From: Bradyrhizobium arachidis
GTDB taxonomy: Bacteria; Pseudomonadota; Alphaproteobacteria; Rhizobiales; Xanthobacteraceae
NCBI RefSeq assembly: GCF_024758505.1
Contig: NZ_CP077970.1
Coordinates: 930,001 to 994,000, forward strand
Direction of reading: 5' to 3'
Length of the DNA stretch: 64,000 bases
This document shows positions 51,213 through 59,869 of this stretch, piece by piece; position 1 is the first letter of the stretch; each line of letters begins with the position of its first letter. The notes below the pieces were generated by a model. The model was not told the origin of the DNA, did no database searches, and saw only the letters and a program-made list of their open reading frames with translations. A program made the translations under genes and the position numbers.

Positions 51213-51674
51213 TCACATCACCTGATGCACATCGATCACGACGCGATCGGCGTGCCGCGCTGCGGACGCCACGAAGATGTGCTCCATCAGCCAGCGATAT
51301 TTTTCGTGCCCGGTCTCAAACTTCGGAGTGGTGCGGAAATAGATCAGCTTTGGATCGACCGGCTCGCCGCGCTTGAGCTTTTGCAGCAGATCCACCGGGC
51401 CGAAGCGCATGCCCTTGTTCTCGACATAGACGGTGGCGCCGTCGTCGGTCTCGAAGGCGTATTTGGCCTCCAGCTCGATCAGCTCGTTGGGACGGATGAT
51501 CTGGAAGTCGGCGCCGAACGGCAGCACCTTGCCGTTGACCGCGCCCTTCACCTCGCCGCCGATGATCGGGATGATGCGGCGGACGCCAGTGCCGATGTCG
51601 CCGGCGCTGGTGACATCGCCGATCCTGGCGGTGATGGTGAAGACGTACTTGGTCTCAAGCGTCGGCGTGCTCAT
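51213..51674 (-). CDS. DUF3237 family protein
   Basis: A 153-residue beta-barrel-like protein with conserved GGEVKGAVNGKVLPFGADFQIIRPNELIELEAKYAFETDDGATVYVENKGMRFGP, the DUF3237 core. It follows DctM by 10 bases in the TRAP operon, suggesting a role with the TRAP substrate. No catalytic residues are assignable. Confidence 0.82.
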   Translation of the reverse strand: MSTPTLETKYVFTITARIGDVTSAGDIGTGVRRIIPIIGGEVKGAVNGKVLPFGADFQIIRPNELIELEAKYAFETDDGATVYVENKGMRFGPVDLLQKLKRGEPVDPKLIYFRTTPKFETGHEKYRWLMEHIFVASAARHADRVVIDVHQVM

Positions 51675-51684
51675 CGCGTCACCT

Positions 51685-53001
51685 CTACTGCATCATCCGC
51701 GTCGGCAGCCAGGTCGCGAGCAGCGGGAAGGCGATCAGGATGATGAGGCGGATGAGGTCGGTGACCACGAAGGGGATGACGCCCTTGAAGATGGTGGAGA
51801 AGGAGACGTCCTTCACCACGCTCTTGATGACAAAGACGTTCATGCCGACCGGCGGGTGAATCAGGCCGAGCTCGACCGTCATCACGATGATGACGCCGAA
51901 CCAGATCGGGTCGAAGCCGAGATGCGTGATCACGGGGAAGATGATCGGCACGGTGAGGATGATCATCGCCATGGCATCCATCAGGCATCCCAGCACGAGA
52001 TACATCACCATGATCAGCGCCAGCACGCCGTAGGAGCCGAGGCCGAGGCCGGTGAGGAATTCCGTGACCTTCTGCGGGGTCTGCGTCACCGTCAGGAAGT
52101 AGCCGAAGATCAGCGCACCGATCAGCACGGTGAACACGGCCGCCGCCGTGCGCGTCGCCTGCAGCAGCGAAGCCAGGATCTTTTCCTTATCCAGCCGTCC
52201 GGTGAGCACGCCGATGATGAAGGCGCCGGCGGCGCCGACACCGCCGGCTTCCGTCGGCGTGAAGCGCGGCAGATAGGGCAGGCCGTAGAGACCGCCGATG
52301 ACGAAGAGGAACAGCAGCACTGGCGCCCAGATGTCCTTCAATCCGGCAAAGCGCTCGCCCCATGGCAGCTTCTTGCCCTTTGGCAGGAAGTCGGGACGGA
52401 GATAGCCGATTAGGCCGATGGTGATCATGTACATGGTCATCGCCAGCAGGCCCGGGATGATGCCGGCGATGAAGAGCTTTCCGATGTCCTGCTCGGTGAT
52501 GATGCCGTAGACCGCGAGCACGGTGGAGGGCGGCAGCATCGCGCCCAGTGTACCGCCGGCCGCAATCACGCCGGTGGCGAAGGATTGCGGATAGCCGAAA
52601 CGCCGCATCTCTGGATAGGCGACCGCGGAGAAGGTGGCGGCGGTCGCCACCGACGAGCCACAGATCGCGGCAAAGCCGCCGCAGGCGCCGACGGTGGCAA
52701 TGCCAAGGCCGCCGCGCAGATGCCCGACAAAGCCGTTGGCAGCACGGAACAGCTCGCGGCTCATGCCGGAATGGCTGACGAAGGAACCCATCAGCAGGAA
52801 CATCGGGATGACGCCAAAGGTGTAGTCGGTGACCGTGCGCATCGAGGTCTGGCCGACCAGCTTCAGTGCCGCCGTCCCGTTGACGAGATAGGCGAAGCCG
52901 GTGACGCCGACGAGGCCCATGGCCATGCCGACGGGCACGCGCAGCAACATCAGGACGAAAAGGGAAACGAAGCCGATTACGGCGACGGCATCGGTGCTCA
53001 T
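51685..53001 (-). CDS. TRAP transporter large permease (DctM type)
   Basis: A 438-residue integral membrane protein with about 12 hydrophobic segments. The typical SVATAATFSAVAYPEM (G-S-S-V-A) loop and GTLGAMLPPSTVLAVYGIITEQDIGKLFIAGIIPGL are visible. It is the secondary-transport subunit that takes up a carboxylate with sodium. It follows the small subunit by 2 bases in the order DctP-DctQ-DctM-DUF3237. Confidence 0.93.
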   Translation of the reverse strand: MSTDAVAVIGFVSLFVLMLLRVPVGMAMGLVGVTGFAYLVNGTAALKLVGQTSMRTVTDYTFGVIPMFLLMGSFVSHSGMSRELFRAANGFVGHLRGGLGIATVGACGGFAAICGSSVATAATFSAVAYPEMRRFGYPQSFATGVIAAGGTLGAMLPPSTVLAVYGIITEQDIGKLFIAGIIPGLLAMTMYMITIGLIGYLRPDFLPKGKKLPWGERFAGLKDIWAPVLLFLFVIGGLYGLPYLPRFTPTEAGGVGAAGAFIIGVLTGRLDKEKILASLLQATRTAAAVFTVLIGALIFGYFLTVTQTPQKVTEFLTGLGLGSYGVLALIMVMYLVLGCLMDAMAMIILTVPIIFPVITHLGFDPIWFGVIIVMTVELGLIHPPVGMNVFVIKSVVKDVSFSTIFKGVIPFVVTDLIRLIILIAFPLLATWLPTRMMQ

Positions 53002-53003
53002 GT

Positions 53004-53513
53004 CTACTCCGTCGCCTTGAATTTTGGATCGTGCATGTCTTCGGGATGGAAGATCAGCCGGTAGGTTCGGATCGCGATCAGCAGCACGGCGGAGACGTCG
53101 CCGATCCAGGCGATCGCGAAGAACGGCCAGGTCGGCATATGCATGTCGAAGGTCAGGACGTTGTCGTTATAGGTGCCGCGTACCTTGTCGAACAACGTCC
53201 AGGTCTGCACGGTGACGACGAACAGCAGCACCAGCGTTGCGAACACGTCGATCCAGCGTTGGTAGCGTGGTCCGACATTGCCCCAGACCAGGTCGACCGT
53301 GATGTGGGTGCCGCGATAGGAGGTTGCCGCGATGCCCCAGAAGATCAGGATGCCGAGCAGCATGCGGCCGATGTCGAAGGAATCGGGGATCGAATAATTC
53401 AGCGTGTTGCGCAGGAGGACAGAGACGAAGATGTCGAGCGCGACAAGGCCGACGAAGCCGGCGGCGATCCATTCGATCGTATCGATGATGCGATCCATCC
53501 AGGCGCGCTTCAT
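53004..53513 (-). CDS. TRAP transporter small permease (DctQ type)
   Basis: A 169-residue protein with four hydrophobic segments (IEWIAAGFVGLVALDIFVSVLLR; SFDIGRMLLGILIFWGIAAT; WIDVFATLVLLFVVTVQTWTLF; FFAIAWIGDVSAVLLIAIRTY). It is the usual partner of DctM. A large repeat lies between this gene and DctP. Confidence 0.9.
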   Translation of the reverse strand: MKRAWMDRIIDTIEWIAAGFVGLVALDIFVSVLLRNTLNYSIPDSFDIGRMLLGILIFWGIAATSYRGTHITVDLVWGNVGPRYQRWIDVFATLVLLFVVTVQTWTLFDKVRGTYNDNVLTFDMHMPTWPFFAIAWIGDVSAVLLIAIRTYRLIFHPEDMHDPKFKATE

Positions 53514-53566
53514 GGGAGTGTCCTGTGGTGTGACGTCACTTGTTTGATCGCGGTGCCACCGCGCAC

Positions 53567-53745
53567 TTCACCTCGCCCCGCTTGCGGGGAGAGGTCGAAA
53601 TTCAAGCGGAGCTTGAATTTCGGGTGAAAGGGACTCTCCGCGAGTCAAGCTGCCGCCATCGTTGCGGAGGCAGCCCCTCACCCCAACCCTCTCGGCGCGA
53701 GCGAAGCTCGTCGCGGCCCCGTAAGAACGGGGAGATGGGGAAGAA
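53567..53745. repeat. dispersed palindromic repeat (CCTCGCCCCGCTTGCGGGG type)
   Basis: CACCTCGCCCCGCTTGCGGG and GAGGTCGAAATTCAAGCG on the left, CTCACCCCAACCCTCTC and ...CGGGGAGA(T)GGGG on the right. It is inserted in the TRAP operon between DctP and DctQ. Confidence 0.65.
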
Positions 53746-53768
53746 GAGCTTGCCCCGATACCGTCACG

Positions 53769-54791
53769 CTACTCAGCGAGCGCGTTGTACTTCTTCAGCG
53801 AGTCCTTCAGCTCGGTCAGCGCCGCACCCGGATCGCCGCCGTTCTTCTTGACGCCGTCGCCCCAGGTCTTGACCAGCGGCTCGGCGGCCTTCTTCCACTG
53901 CGCGGTCTGCTCCGGTGTCAGCTTGTAGACTTCGTGACCGGATTCCGCCTTGATCTTCTCGATACCGGCATCCTCGAACTTGCCCCAGTGTTCGCCGACG
54001 ACACCCGCCATTTCGGTCGAGCAGTTCTTGTCGATCGCCGCCTTCTGCTTGTCGGACATCGCGTTGTACTTGTCCTTGTTCATCACGAAGACGAAGGTCG
54101 TGACGTAGAGCGGCGCCTCCATGTCGTACTTCGTCACCTTGTCGATGCCGAACAGAAGCAGCGAGCCCCAGGGGAAGGTGACGCCGTCGGCGACGCCGCG
54201 CTCGATGATGTCGCGCACTTCCGGCGCGGACGACTGCACGTTGGTGCCGCCGAGCGAGGTCACGAAGTTCGCCATGGTGGCGTGCGCCGGGCGGATCTTC
54301 ATGCCCTTCACGTCCTCGGGCACCACGATCTTCTTGGTGCGGGAGTGGAAGGAGGACGGCGAGTGGACGAAGGCGAGGCAGTATTTGACGTCCTTCATCT
54401 CCTTCTCGGCATATTTGCGGTACCAGGCGTCGAGCCCCGCCGAGCCGCCCTTCGCGTCGGAGATCAGGAACGGCAGTTCGCCGGCACCTACGATCGGGAA
54501 ACGGCCGGGCTGATAGCCGGGATTGACATAGGTGACGTCGGCGATGCCGTCGCGGGCCATGTCGTAATGGTCAAAAGCCTTGCCGAGCTGCTGCGCCGGG
54601 AAAACCTTGCCCTTGATGGTGCCGCCGGAGTCCTTTTCCACCGCAGCCGCCCAGTCTTCCAGCGATTTCTGCAGCGGGTGCGAGGCCGGCACCCAATGCG
54701 AGATCTTCAGCTCGAAGGTCTTGTCCTGCCCGAACGCAGGCGTCACGCTGGCGGCCACCAGCAACGCCAACCACGCTTTCCTCATCGACAT
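53769..54791 (-). CDS. TRAP transporter substrate-binding protein (DctP type)
   Basis: A 340-residue periplasmic protein with signal peptide MSMRKAWLALLVAASVTPAFGQD. The mature part (FELKISHWVPASHPLQKSLEDWAAAVEKDSGGTIKGKVFPAQQLGKAFDHYDMARDGIADVTYVNPGYQPGRFP) is a DctP-type binding domain, with the conserved arginine region VKGMKIRPAHATM that binds carboxylates. A MarR-like site lies about 47-63 bases upstream of its start. Confidence 0.9.
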   Translation of the reverse strand: MSMRKAWLALLVAASVTPAFGQDKTFELKISHWVPASHPLQKSLEDWAAAVEKDSGGTIKGKVFPAQQLGKAFDHYDMARDGIADVTYVNPGYQPGRFPIVGAGELPFLISDAKGGSAGLDAWYRKYAEKEMKDVKYCLAFVHSPSSFHSRTKKIVVPEDVKGMKIRPAHATMANFVTSLGGTNVQSSAPEVRDIIERGVADGVTFPWGSLLLFGIDKVTKYDMEAPLYVTTFVFVMNKDKYNAMSDKQKAAIDKNCSTEMAGVVGEHWGKFEDAGIEKIKAESGHEVYKLTPEQTAQWKKAAEPLVKTWGDGVKKNGGDPGAALTELKDSLKKYNALAE

Positions 54792-55195
54792 CTCTCCCTT
54801 TCAAGTGAGCGCAGGCTTCGTTGGCCCGGTCTCGTTAGTTAACATGTTATATAATTGGAGCGTTTGTTCAAGCCGGAACAGGCGGCCCGCGCCCTTAACC
54901 CGGCACCGATTTTTCGCGAGGCGGCGAACTGCTCTCCCTCTGCCCAAACGTTATGGGTCATAAGTATCGCGGGCGGATGATGGCGACAAGCGAACCGATG
55001 GATGCAGGCGCGCCAGGCGGTGCGACAAAAGTCGCAACCCCTGGTCACCCGCGCGTAACCTGCGCTGTTCGGTATGCGCACAGCGGTCGGGCCGATTTCA
55101 AACGTCCGCGCAAATCCCGTTTAAAACTTTGTAGGTGATGAACTCGTCACGTCGTTGGCGTTCAATGGCTGCAATCAAGTCAACGCGAGCGACAG
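54792..55195. other. divergent intergenic region
   Basis: 404 bases between divergent DctP and PaaI-like genes. It contains the MarR-like AACATGTTATATAA site at 54841-54854 near the DctP side. The rest has no clear gene; a 16-residue ORF and hairpins are too weak to call. Confidence 0.4.
54838..54854. promoter_or_regulatory. MarR-like operator of the TRAP operon (weak)
   Basis: On the minus strand TTATATAACATGTT aligns with TTATAGAACATAAC of the ligase operon promoter (TTATA-AACAT shared). The AACATGTT part is palindromic. It is weaker than the other two sites. Confidence 0.35.
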
Positions 55196-55747
55196 ATGAC
55201 GCACACCGACATCCCCGACGGTTTTGAGCCGCATTTCCGCAAGAGTCCGCTCACCGATCCCTGGGAGCCGCTGTATTCGAAACGCACCGAAAGAGCCGTC
55301 GTCATGGGATTGCGGTTGGGAAGGCCGCACACCAACGCCCGTGGGTTGATCCATGGCGGCCTGATCGCTGCGCTTTCAGACAATGCGATGGGCTATAGCT
55401 GCGCGCAGGCGACGGGCTGGGCGACGTCGTTCGTGACGATCTCGCTCGCAGTCGATTTCATCGGCTCGGCCGAGATCGGCCAGTGGCTCGCGGTCGAGAG
55501 CGAGGTGATCAAGACCGGCAGTACGATCTGCTTCGCGCAGAGCCTGATCAAGGCCGACGACGTCGTGATCGCGCGCGCCAACGGCACGTTTCGCGTGGTG
55601 CCGAAGAAAGGGGTAACGCTGTCGTTCCGGGGCTCGCGAAGCGAGAACCCGGAACCTCGAGATTCCGGGTTCGATGCTTCGCATCGCCCCGGAATGACGG
55701 CAGCTACCCGAACTTCCACTCCGTGCTCTCCACCACGAGATCGATGA
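55196..55747 (+). CDS. PaaI-type hotdog thioesterase with repeat-derived C-terminus
   Basis: 183 residues. The N-terminal 140 residues are a PaaI/acyl-CoA thioesterase hotdog: RTERAVVMGLRLGRPHTNARGLIHGGLIAALSDNAMGYSCAQATG has the catalytic N/D region (ARGLIHGGL...SDNAMGY), and SLAVDFIGSAEIGQWLAVESEVIKTGSTICFAQSLI follows. Residues from about 142 (LSFRGSRSENPEPRDSGF...) are encoded by a dispersed palindrome at 55621-55700, so the natural end near FRVVPKK has been extended. The tail overlaps the LysR gene's end by about 44 bases. Confidence 0.8.
   Translation: MTHTDIPDGFEPHFRKSPLTDPWEPLYSKRTERAVVMGLRLGRPHTNARGLIHGGLIAALSDNAMGYSCAQATGWATSFVTISLAVDFIGSAEIGQWLAVESEVIKTGSTICFAQSLIKADDVVIARANGTFRVVPKKGVTLSFRGSRSENPEPRDSGFDASHRPGMTAATRTSTPCSPPRDR
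55621..55700. repeat. dispersed palindromic repeat inside a coding end
   Basis: GTCGTTCCGGGGCTCGCG and CGCCCCGGAATGACG arms with inner CCCGGAACCTCGAGATTCCGGG. It is the same family as 27377-27481, but here it lies within the PaaI-like gene. Confidence 0.8.
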
Positions 55748-56588
55748 ACGCCCGCACCTTGGCCGAGAGCAGGCGCGAGGTCGGATAGACCACGTGGATC
55801 GGCAGCGCCGGCTGCTCGAATCTGGCGAGCACGATCTTCAGCCGCCCGCGCTTCAGTCCGTCGGCCGCCTGGTAAGCCAGCACGCGCGTCACGCCGCCGC
55901 CGGCATCGGCATGTTGCAACACCGCGTCGGCACTGTTCGAGATGAAGCGCGCGACGGGTGTAACCTCGATGTCACGGCCATCCTGCACGAAGCGCCAGTT
56001 GCTTGCGGGGCCGAACTGGAGCGTCTGGTGTTGAAGCAGCGCGCCCGGTGTCTTCGGCTCGCCGTGGCGCTTCAGATAATCGGGTGAGGCCACCACGATC
56101 CGCCGCATCTCGCCGACCTGGCGCGCGACCAGCGAGGAATCGGCGAGATGGCCGATTCTAACGGCGACATCGACGGCGTCCTCGACGAGGTTGACGAGAT
56201 GATCCGACAGCCGCAGCTCGCCGGTGACGTCGGGATAGCGCTTGAGGTAGGCCGACATCACCGGGCCGACATGGAGCCGGCCAAAACCCAGCGGTGCGGA
56301 GACCACGAGCCGCCCGCTCGGCCGGTTGCGCTCCTGCTGGGCGGAGCTATCGGCCTCCTCGACATCGGCGAGGATCCGCCTGGCGCGCTCGAGATAGCGC
56401 GTGCCGACGTCGGTGAGCGTCACCTGCCGCGTGGTCCGCTGCAGCAGCCGCGCACCGAGATGCTCTTCCAGCGCGGCGATCGTCCGCGTCACGGCCGAAG
56501 GCGACAGCCGCAGCTTGCGCGCCGCCGGCGCAAAGCCGCTGAGATCGGCGACGGTGACGAAGACCTGCATGGCGTCGAGACGGTCCAT
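55704..56588 (-). CDS. LysR-family transcriptional regulator
   Basis: A 294-residue LysR protein: HTH (DRLDAMQVFVTVADLSGFAPAARKLRLSPSAVTRTIAALEEHLGARLLQRTTRQVTLTDVG) and an effector domain of the type often linked to the PNPOx or oxidoreductase next door. The ATG at 56588 is preferred because the upstream 46 residues are not conserved and contain the operator. It is divergent from the PNPOx-like gene and overlaps the PaaI gene's end. Confidence 0.85.
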   Translation of the reverse strand: MDRLDAMQVFVTVADLSGFAPAARKLRLSPSAVTRTIAALEEHLGARLLQRTTRQVTLTDVGTRYLERARRILADVEEADSSAQQERNRPSGRLVVSAPLGFGRLHVGPVMSAYLKRYPDVTGELRLSDHLVNLVEDAVDVAVRIGHLADSSLVARQVGEMRRIVVASPDYLKRHGEPKTPGALLQHQTLQFGPASNWRFVQDGRDIEVTPVARFISNSADAVLQHADAGGGVTRVLAYQAADGLKRGRLKIVLARFEQPALPIHVVYPTSRLLSAKVRAFIDLVVESTEWKFG

Positions 56589-56594
56589 GGCATT

Positions 56595-56611
56595 ATTGCA
56601 TATATCGCAAT
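56595..56611. promoter_or_regulatory. probable LysR operator
   Basis: The perfect dyad ATTGC-N7-GCAAT, 6 bases before the LysR start. It is placed for autorepression and for control of the divergent PNPOx-like gene. Confidence 0.55.
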
Positions 56612-56709
56612 GATGAAGTGTCAAGATGGCAGATTGTTTTAAGACCGAGAGGGAGCATCTTAGGTGCCGAAAGACGCGAAATCGCGCCGGAGTTTCAGGA
56701 GAAGGTCCG

Positions 56710-57333
56710 ATGAATTCAGGGCTCACCTATGCCAGCGATGTCGCCTTCACGCCCGCGGTGAAGGCCATTCAAGCGCGAAAGGGCTCGCGCGAGGCCTATG
56801 CCGATGCCGAGCAGCGCGGCTGGCGCACCGAGGTCGACGAAAACCTCGCCGCGTTCCTGGCCGATGCCAACAGCTTTTATCTCGCCACCGCCTCGGCCGA
56901 CGGCCAGCCCTATATCCAGCATCGCGGCGGACCAAAGGGTTTTCTGAAGGTGCTGGACAAGACCACGCTCGCCTTCGCCGACTATGCCGGCAACCGGCAA
57001 TACCTCACGCAAGGCAACCTCTCGGAGAACCCCAAGGCCTACATCTTCGTGATGGACTACGCCCATCGCCGCCGCGTGAAGATCTGGGGCGAGGCGCGCG
57101 CGGTCGAGGATGATCCGGCCCTGGTGCAGTCGCTGTTTCCAAGGGGTTACAAGGCGAGGCCGGAGCAGGTCGTCGTGTTCAAGATTTTGGCCTGGGACAC
57201 CAACTGCCCGCAGCACATCCCGCAGAAATTTGACGCAGCGGATGTCGCGGCAGCGCTGGCGGCGAGGGATCAGCGGATCGCGGAGTTGGAGGCAGAGGTT
57301 GCAGCGCTGAAGGGAGAGAAGGGGGTGACCTAG
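56710..57333 (+). CDS. pyridoxamine 5'-phosphate oxidase-family (PNPOx-like) protein
   Basis: A 207-residue split-barrel flavin protein. FYLATASADGQPYIQHRGGPKGFLKVLDKTTLAFADYAGNRQYLTQGNLSENPKAYIFVMDYAHRRRVKIWGEARAVEDD is the FMN-binding PNPOx fold; the C-terminal part (AADVAAALAARDQRIAELEAEVAALKGEKG) is a coiled coil. Such proteins are flavin or F420/haem binding and not vitamin B6 oxidases. The ATG at 56710 follows GGAGAAGG. It is divergent from a LysR gene. Confidence 0.82.
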   Translation: MNSGLTYASDVAFTPAVKAIQARKGSREAYADAEQRGWRTEVDENLAAFLADANSFYLATASADGQPYIQHRGGPKGFLKVLDKTTLAFADYAGNRQYLTQGNLSENPKAYIFVMDYAHRRRVKIWGEARAVEDDPALVQSLFPRGYKARPEQVVVFKILAWDTNCPQHIPQKFDAADVAAALAARDQRIAELEAEVAALKGEKGVT

Positions 57334-57339
57334 CTCTTC

Positions 57340-57360
57340 TTACCCTCCAGGGGAGGGTAA
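57340..57360. repeat. minimal TTACCCTCC palindrome (21 bp)
   Basis: A perfect TTACCCTCC-AGG-GGAGGGTAA palindrome. It corresponds to the outermost ends of the longer elements at 4634 and 24445 with the interior removed, and may be an excision scar or the minimal target. Confidence 0.7.
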
Positions 57361-57365
57361 GGGCG

Positions 57366-58097
57366 TCACAACGCGCTTGCGGCTTCGTGCTGGAAACCGA
57401 GATAGCTCGCCGCTACCCGCTCGTTGGCGGCGATATCGGCGGCCTTGCCGCTGAGCACGAATTCGCCAAGCTCCATCACATAGGCGTGGTCGGCGATTTT
57501 CAGCGCGGCCTGTGCGTTCTGCTCGACCAGCAGCACGGACACGCCGCTCGCACGTAGCTCGGTGACGATACGAAAAATATCGGCGACGATGATCGGCGCG
57601 AGGCCCAGGCTCGGCTCGTCCAGCATCAGCAGTTTTGGCGCGCCCATCAGCGCGCGGCCCATTGCGAGCATCTGCTGCTCGCCGCCGGACAGCGTGCCGG
57701 CGAGCTGCTTGCGCCGCTCCTTCAGGCGCGGAAACAGGCTGTAGACCCGCTCCATCGAGGATCTCATCTGCGCCTTGGCGATGCGGAATGCGCCGAGCTC
57801 GAGATTGTCCTCGACATTCATCGTGACGAACAATTCGCGGTGCTCCGGGACCAAGCCGAGGCCCATCGCGACGCGGTCCTCGATCTCGTACCGGGCGAGA
57901 TCTTGCCCTGCAAAGGCGACGCGGCCCTTCAGCGGCAGGACGCCCATGATGGCCGAGAGCAGCGTGGTCTTGCCGGCGCCGTTGGCGCCGACGATGGTGA
58001 CGATCTCGTTCGCGCCGACCTCAAGCGAGACCGAGCGGACCGCCTCGACCTTGCCGTATGCGACATGCGCGTCGGTGACTGACAACAGCGCGCTCAT
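57366..58097 (-). CDS. livF: branched-chain amino acid-type ABC transporter ATPase LivF
   Basis: A 243-residue ABC ATPase. Walker A (GANGAGKTT), the signature (LSGGEQQMLAMGRALM), Walker B (LLMLDEPSLGLAP) and the switch histidine region are present. It acts with LivG-type ATPase and LivH/LivM permeases to import branched-chain amino acids or aromatic acids. Its start overlaps the stop of the fused LivM-LivG gene (ATGA). Confidence 0.92.
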   Translation of the reverse strand: MSALLSVTDAHVAYGKVEAVRSVSLEVGANEIVTIVGANGAGKTTLLSAIMGVLPLKGRVAFAGQDLARYEIEDRVAMGLGLVPEHRELFVTMNVEDNLELGAFRIAKAQMRSSMERVYSLFPRLKERRKQLAGTLSGGEQQMLAMGRALMGAPKLLMLDEPSLGLAPIIVADIFRIVTELRASGVSVLLVEQNAQAALKIADHAYVMELGEFVLSGKAADIAANERVAASYLGFQHEAASAL

Positions 58098-59863
58098 GCC
58101 GCGACTCCGAGATAGGCCTTGATCACTTCGGGATTGGTCTTGATCGTCGCCGGCGTTCCCTCGGCGATCTTGGTGCCGAAATCGAGCACCACGATGCGGT
58201 CGGCAAGGTTCATGACGAAACCCATGTCGTGCTCGACCAGCAGCACGCTCATGCCGCCGTCGCGCAGCTCACGCAGCAGTTTTGCGAGCTGCTGCTTTTC
58301 CATGTGGCGAAGGCCCGCGGCAGGCTCGTCGAGCAGGAGCAGCATCGGATCGACGCAGAGTGCACGCGCGATCTCGACGATGCGCTGCTGTCCGAGCGAC
58401 AGCGAGCCGGCGAGCTGATGCATCTGCTCGCCGAGGCCGACGCGCTCGATCTGCCGCGCGGCTTCCGCGAGCAGCTTTGCCTCATCGGCGCGGTCGAGCC
58501 GCAGCATCGAGGAGATCGGCCCCGAATGTCCGCGCAGATGCGCTCCGATCGCGACGTTCTCCAGCACGGTCATGTCGGGCACCAGCTTCACATGCTGGAA
58601 GGTTCTGCTGATGCCGAGCTTCACGATCTCCTGCGGCGGGGCGTTGTCGACTTTCCTGCCGAGCACCGAGATCGAGCCTGCGGTGGCGCTGAGCACGCCG
58701 GTGATCAGGTTGAAGGTCGTGCTCTTGCCGGCGCCGTTCGGCCCGATCAGCGCGACGATCTCGCGGGCCTGGACGTCGAAGGAGACGTTGTTGACCGCGA
58801 TTACGCCGCCGAACTGCTTTCGCGCCTTGTCCACCTGGAGCAGGATGTCGGACTCGCCGGTCGCTCGCTCGCGCGCCGGGAGCTTTAGCGAGGTGTCGGG
58901 CTTCTTGCCATTGGTCTTCTGCGGCAGGAACGACATCAGCCAGGGCCAGAGGCCTCCGGGCGCGAGCTGGAGCAGGAGCACCAGCATGATGCCGAACACG
59001 ATGGTCTCGACCTGTCCCGAGCCGTGCACGATCAGCGGCAGATAGCTCTGGAGCACCTCTTTCAGGATCACGACGATCGCAGCGCCGAGCACGCCGCCCC
59101 AGACATAGCCGGCGCCGCCGACAACGGCGATGAAGAGATATTCGATGCCGGCCTGCGCGCCGAACGGCGTCGGGTTCACCGCGCGCTGCATGTGCGCGTA
59201 GAGCCAGCCGGAGAGGCCGGCCAGTACGGCGGCATGGATGAACACGAGAAGCTTTGCGCGCGGGGTGTGCACGCCAAAGGCTTCGGCGGCGACATGGCCG
59301 CGCCGGAGCGCACGGATGGCGCGGCCGGTGCGGGAATCCAGGAGGTTCACCGTCACCAGCGCCGAGAGGATCACCGCAATCCAGACCGCATAGTAGATCG
59401 AACCCGGATCGAGCATCTTGAACGATCCGATCGACAGCGGCGGGATCGCCGAGATGCCGTCGTTTCTTCCCAAAAACTCCAGCTTGCTGAAGAGGTAGAA
59501 CAGGCCGAGCCCCCAGGCGAGCGTGCCGAGCGGCAGATAGTGGCCGGAGAGGCGGACCGTGATCAGGCCGAGCAGCACCGCCAGCAGTCCGCTGACGACC
59601 AGCGACAGCGGCAGCGTCAGCCAGGGCGAGAGGCCGTAGGCCGTCGACAGCACCGCCGTGGTGTAGGCGCCAAAACCGACGAACGCGGCCTGCCCGAATG
59701 AGGTGAGGCCGCCGACGCCGGTGAGCAGCACCAGCCCCATCGCGACCAGCGCGGCAAGGCCGATATTGTCGAGCAGCACAATCCAGAACGGCGGCACGCC
59801 CGGAACGAACGGGATCGCCGCCATCAGAGCTGCGAAGATGAGAATGGGAAGCCGGTCTTTCAT
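58094..59863 (-). CDS. fused ABC permease-ATPase (LivM-LivG)
   Basis: A 589-residue fusion. Residues 1-about 310 are the LivM permease (about 10 hydrophobic segments, ending [19 protein letters not shown]). A linker ([28 protein letters not shown]) leads to an ABC ATPase at about 345-589 with Walker [10 protein letters not shown], signature [15 protein letters not shown] and Walker [12 protein letters not shown]. In most bacteria LivM and LivG are separate. It is followed by LivF and preceded by LivH (6 bases). Confidence 0.9.
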   Translation of the reverse strand: MKDRLPILIFAALMAAIPFVPGVPPFWIVLLDNIGLAALVAMGLVLLTGVGGLTSFGQAAFVGFGAYTTAVLSTAYGLSPWLTLPLSLVVSGLLAVLLGLITVRLSGHYLPLGTLAWGLGLFYLFSKLEFLGRNDGISAIPPLSIGSFKMLDPGSIYYAVWIAVILSALVTVNLLDSRTGRAIRALRRGHVAAEAFGVHTPRAKLLVFIHAAVLAGLSGWLYAHMQRAVNPTPFGAQAGIEYLFIAVVGGAGYVWGGVLGAAIVVILKEVLQSYLPLIVHGSGQVETIVFGIMLVLLLQLAPGGLWPWLMSFLPQKTNGKKPDTSLKLPARERATGESDILLQVDKARKQFGGVIAVNNVSFDVQAREIVALIGPNGAGKSTTFNLITGVLSATAGSISVLGRKVDNAPPQEIVKLGISRTFQHVKLVPDMTVLENVAIGAHLRGHSGPISSMLRLDRADEAKLLAEAARQIERVGLGEQMHQLAGSLSLGQQRIVEIARALCVDPMLLLLDEPAAGLRHMEKQQLAKLLRELRDGGMSVLLVEHDMGFVMNLADRIVVLDFGTKIAEGTPATIKTNPEVIKAYLGVAA

Positions 59864-59869
59864 CGCGCG

